From Clostridia bacterium (lineage in GTDB: Bacteria > Bacillota > Clostridia > Oscillospirales > Acutalibacteraceae), in NCBI GenBank assembly GCA_900771085.1, contig CAAGMR010000002.1, forward strand, positions 1-17,162: a stretch of DNA of 17,162 bases. The letters are read 5' to 3'. Below the pieces are notes generated by a model, which worked only from the letters and a program-made list of their open reading frames with translations, was not told where the DNA came from and made no database searches. Each line of letters opens with the position of its first letter. Position 1 is the first letter of the stretch. Positions 16,249 to 17,162 of the stretch are shown here, one piece after another. A program made the position numbers and the translations under genes.

Positions 16249-17162
16249 TTATAACCTCTCTATCTCTTTGAAGAGCTCATCAATGAGTTCTTCTTCTTTT
16301 ACTTTTTTGATTACCTCTCCCTTGGAGAAGATAAGGCCGACGCCATTGCCTCCGGCAATGCCGATGTCGGCATTTTTAGCTTCGCCCGGTCCATTTACAG
16401 GGCATCCCATTACTGCCACGCGAATTGGCTTGTGAACGGAAGCGAGTCTGTTCTCAACTTCCTTTGCAATTCCGATAAGGTCAATCTGAGTTCTTCCGCA
16501 TGTCGGACATGAAACCATCTGCGGAGCATCAGGTAAAAGGTCAAGACCTTTGAGAATGTCATTTGCAGCATCGATTTCAATTACAGGATCGTCTGTAAGT
16601 GAAACTCTCATGGTATCTCCGATACCATCTGCAAGAAGTGAGCCAATACCTATGGCAGACTTCACTCTTCCCATACGCTCTGTACCGGCCTCTGTTACGC
16701 CGAGATGAAGCGGATAATCACATTTTTCCGCAACAAGGCGGTAAGCAGCAATCATGGTTCTGATGTCTGATGACTTGATTGAAATAACAATGTCGTGGAA
16801 GTCAGCATCCTCAAGATACTTAACGCCTCTGAGAGCACTTTCAGCCATAGCCTCCGGAGTTACTCCGCCATACTTTTCAAGAAGTTCTGTTTCAACGGAG
16901 CCTGAGTTTACGCCTACTCTTATAGGAACACCCGCAGCCTTGCAGGCGTCGGCAACAAGCTGAATCTTGTCCTTGCCACCGATGTATCTCGGATTGATTC
17001 TTATCTTGTCTATACCTGCTTCCACTGACATGAGAGCAAGCTTATAGTTCATCTGAATGTCGGCAACAAGAGGAACTTTTATGTTCTCCTTGAGTGCCTT
17101 TATTGTTTCAATATCTTCTTCACTGGTGATTGAAAGACGGATAAGCTGACAGCCGGCTGCAG
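16249..17162 (-). CDS. ispG: 4-hydroxy-3-methylbut-2-enyl diphosphate synthase (partial, N-terminus beyond right edge)
   Basis: IspG (GcpE) catalyses the penultimate step of the MEP isoprenoid pathway, reducing MEcPP to HMBPP with a 4Fe-4S cluster. The visible 303 residues run from AAGCQLIRLSITS to the stop. They include VPLVADIQMNYKLAL, IRINPRYIGG and LGVTEAGTE in the TIM barrel. The cluster-binding C-terminal domain has CPTCGRTQIDL (two cysteines) and MGCPVNGPGEA (third cysteine). NADIGIAGG follows. About 45 N-terminal residues are missing, judged from the usual length of about 350. The ATG at 17052 is internal, because the frame continues upstream with conserved IspG sequence. It is followed one base later by polC; ispG-polC, usually behind dxr and rseP, is an order known from clostridia, so the operon promoter is probably outside the window. 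Confidence 0.96.
   Translation of the reverse strand, partial: AAGCQLIRLSITSEEDIETIKALKENIKVPLVADIQMNYKLALMSVEAGIDKIRINPRYIGGKDKIQLVADACKAAGVPIRVGVNSGSVETELLEKYGGVTPEAMAESALRGVKYLEDADFHDIVISIKSSDIRTMIAAYRLVAEKCDYPLHLGVTEAGTERMGRVKSAIGIGSLLADGIGDTMRVSLTDDPVIEIDAANDILKGLDLLPDAPQMVSCPTCGRTQIDLIGIAKEVENRLASVHKPIRVAVMGCPVNGPGEAKNADIGIAGGNGVGLIFSKGEVIKKVKEEELIDELFKEIERL

Noticed and set aside
1..17162. Search for CRISPR arrays, insertion sequences, prophage or defence islands, tRNAs and rRNAs
   Set aside because: No regular direct repeats, transposase, integrase, restriction or toxin-antitoxin motifs, and no RNA gene signatures were seen; the region looks like core chromosome.

Overview
The window reads as chromosomal DNA from an anaerobic Gram-positive member of the Clostridia, most likely a gut or rumen Lachnospiraceae. 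The grounds are the PolC-type replicase, strong GGAGG ribosome binding sites, moderately A+T-rich intergenic regions, the ispG-polC gene order known from clostridia, and a TetR-controlled Fe-S oxidoreductase-like gene. This family-level call is an inference from protein style, not a database result. The window is almost entirely coding. There is no rRNA, tRNA, CRISPR array, insertion sequence or prophage, and no gene-free stretch above about 190 bases.

Left part (1-1640): the N-terminal part of a cysteine-rich Fe-S protein runs off the left edge on the minus strand. It is divergent from a TetR-family regulator (1061-1603). The 132-base gap between them carries an inverted-repeat operator candidate. 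A strong hairpin (1609-1637) serves as a shared terminator between tetR and the convergent tatD.

Middle part (1641-5790): metG and tatD form a tight minus-strand operon with a recognisable sigma-A promoter (4417-4445). Divergent from it is a plus-strand, leaderless relative of the zinc-containing Geobacillus/Staphylococcus (family I.5/I.6) lipases. A second bidirectional hairpin (5760-5790) ends the lipase and the long operon that arrives from the right.

Right part (5789-17162): all genes lie on the minus strand and read right to left as ispG (partial) - polC - a membrane-anchored protein of unknown function - glgB - a YfhO-like membrane protein - a LOG-family phosphoribohydrolase - a Nudix protein. 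Gaps are 1 to 23 bases with one 4-base overlap up to the LOG gene, so this is probably one transcript. The Nudix gene has its own good promoter (6560-6588), but no terminator separates it from the LOG gene.

The most notable feature is polC. The open reading frame is intact, and all OB, PHP, zinc and polymerase motifs are present. However, the 3'-5' exonuclease domain that normally interrupts the PHP domain of PolC is absent, so the PHP domain is contiguous as in DnaE. All nine expected PHP metal ligands appear to be present, which makes PHP-based proofreading (as known for mycobacterial DnaE1) a testable idea. Secondary points of interest are the cytoplasmic zinc lipase and a Nudix protein fused to a pyrophosphatase-like N-terminal domain that seems to have lost catalytic acids.
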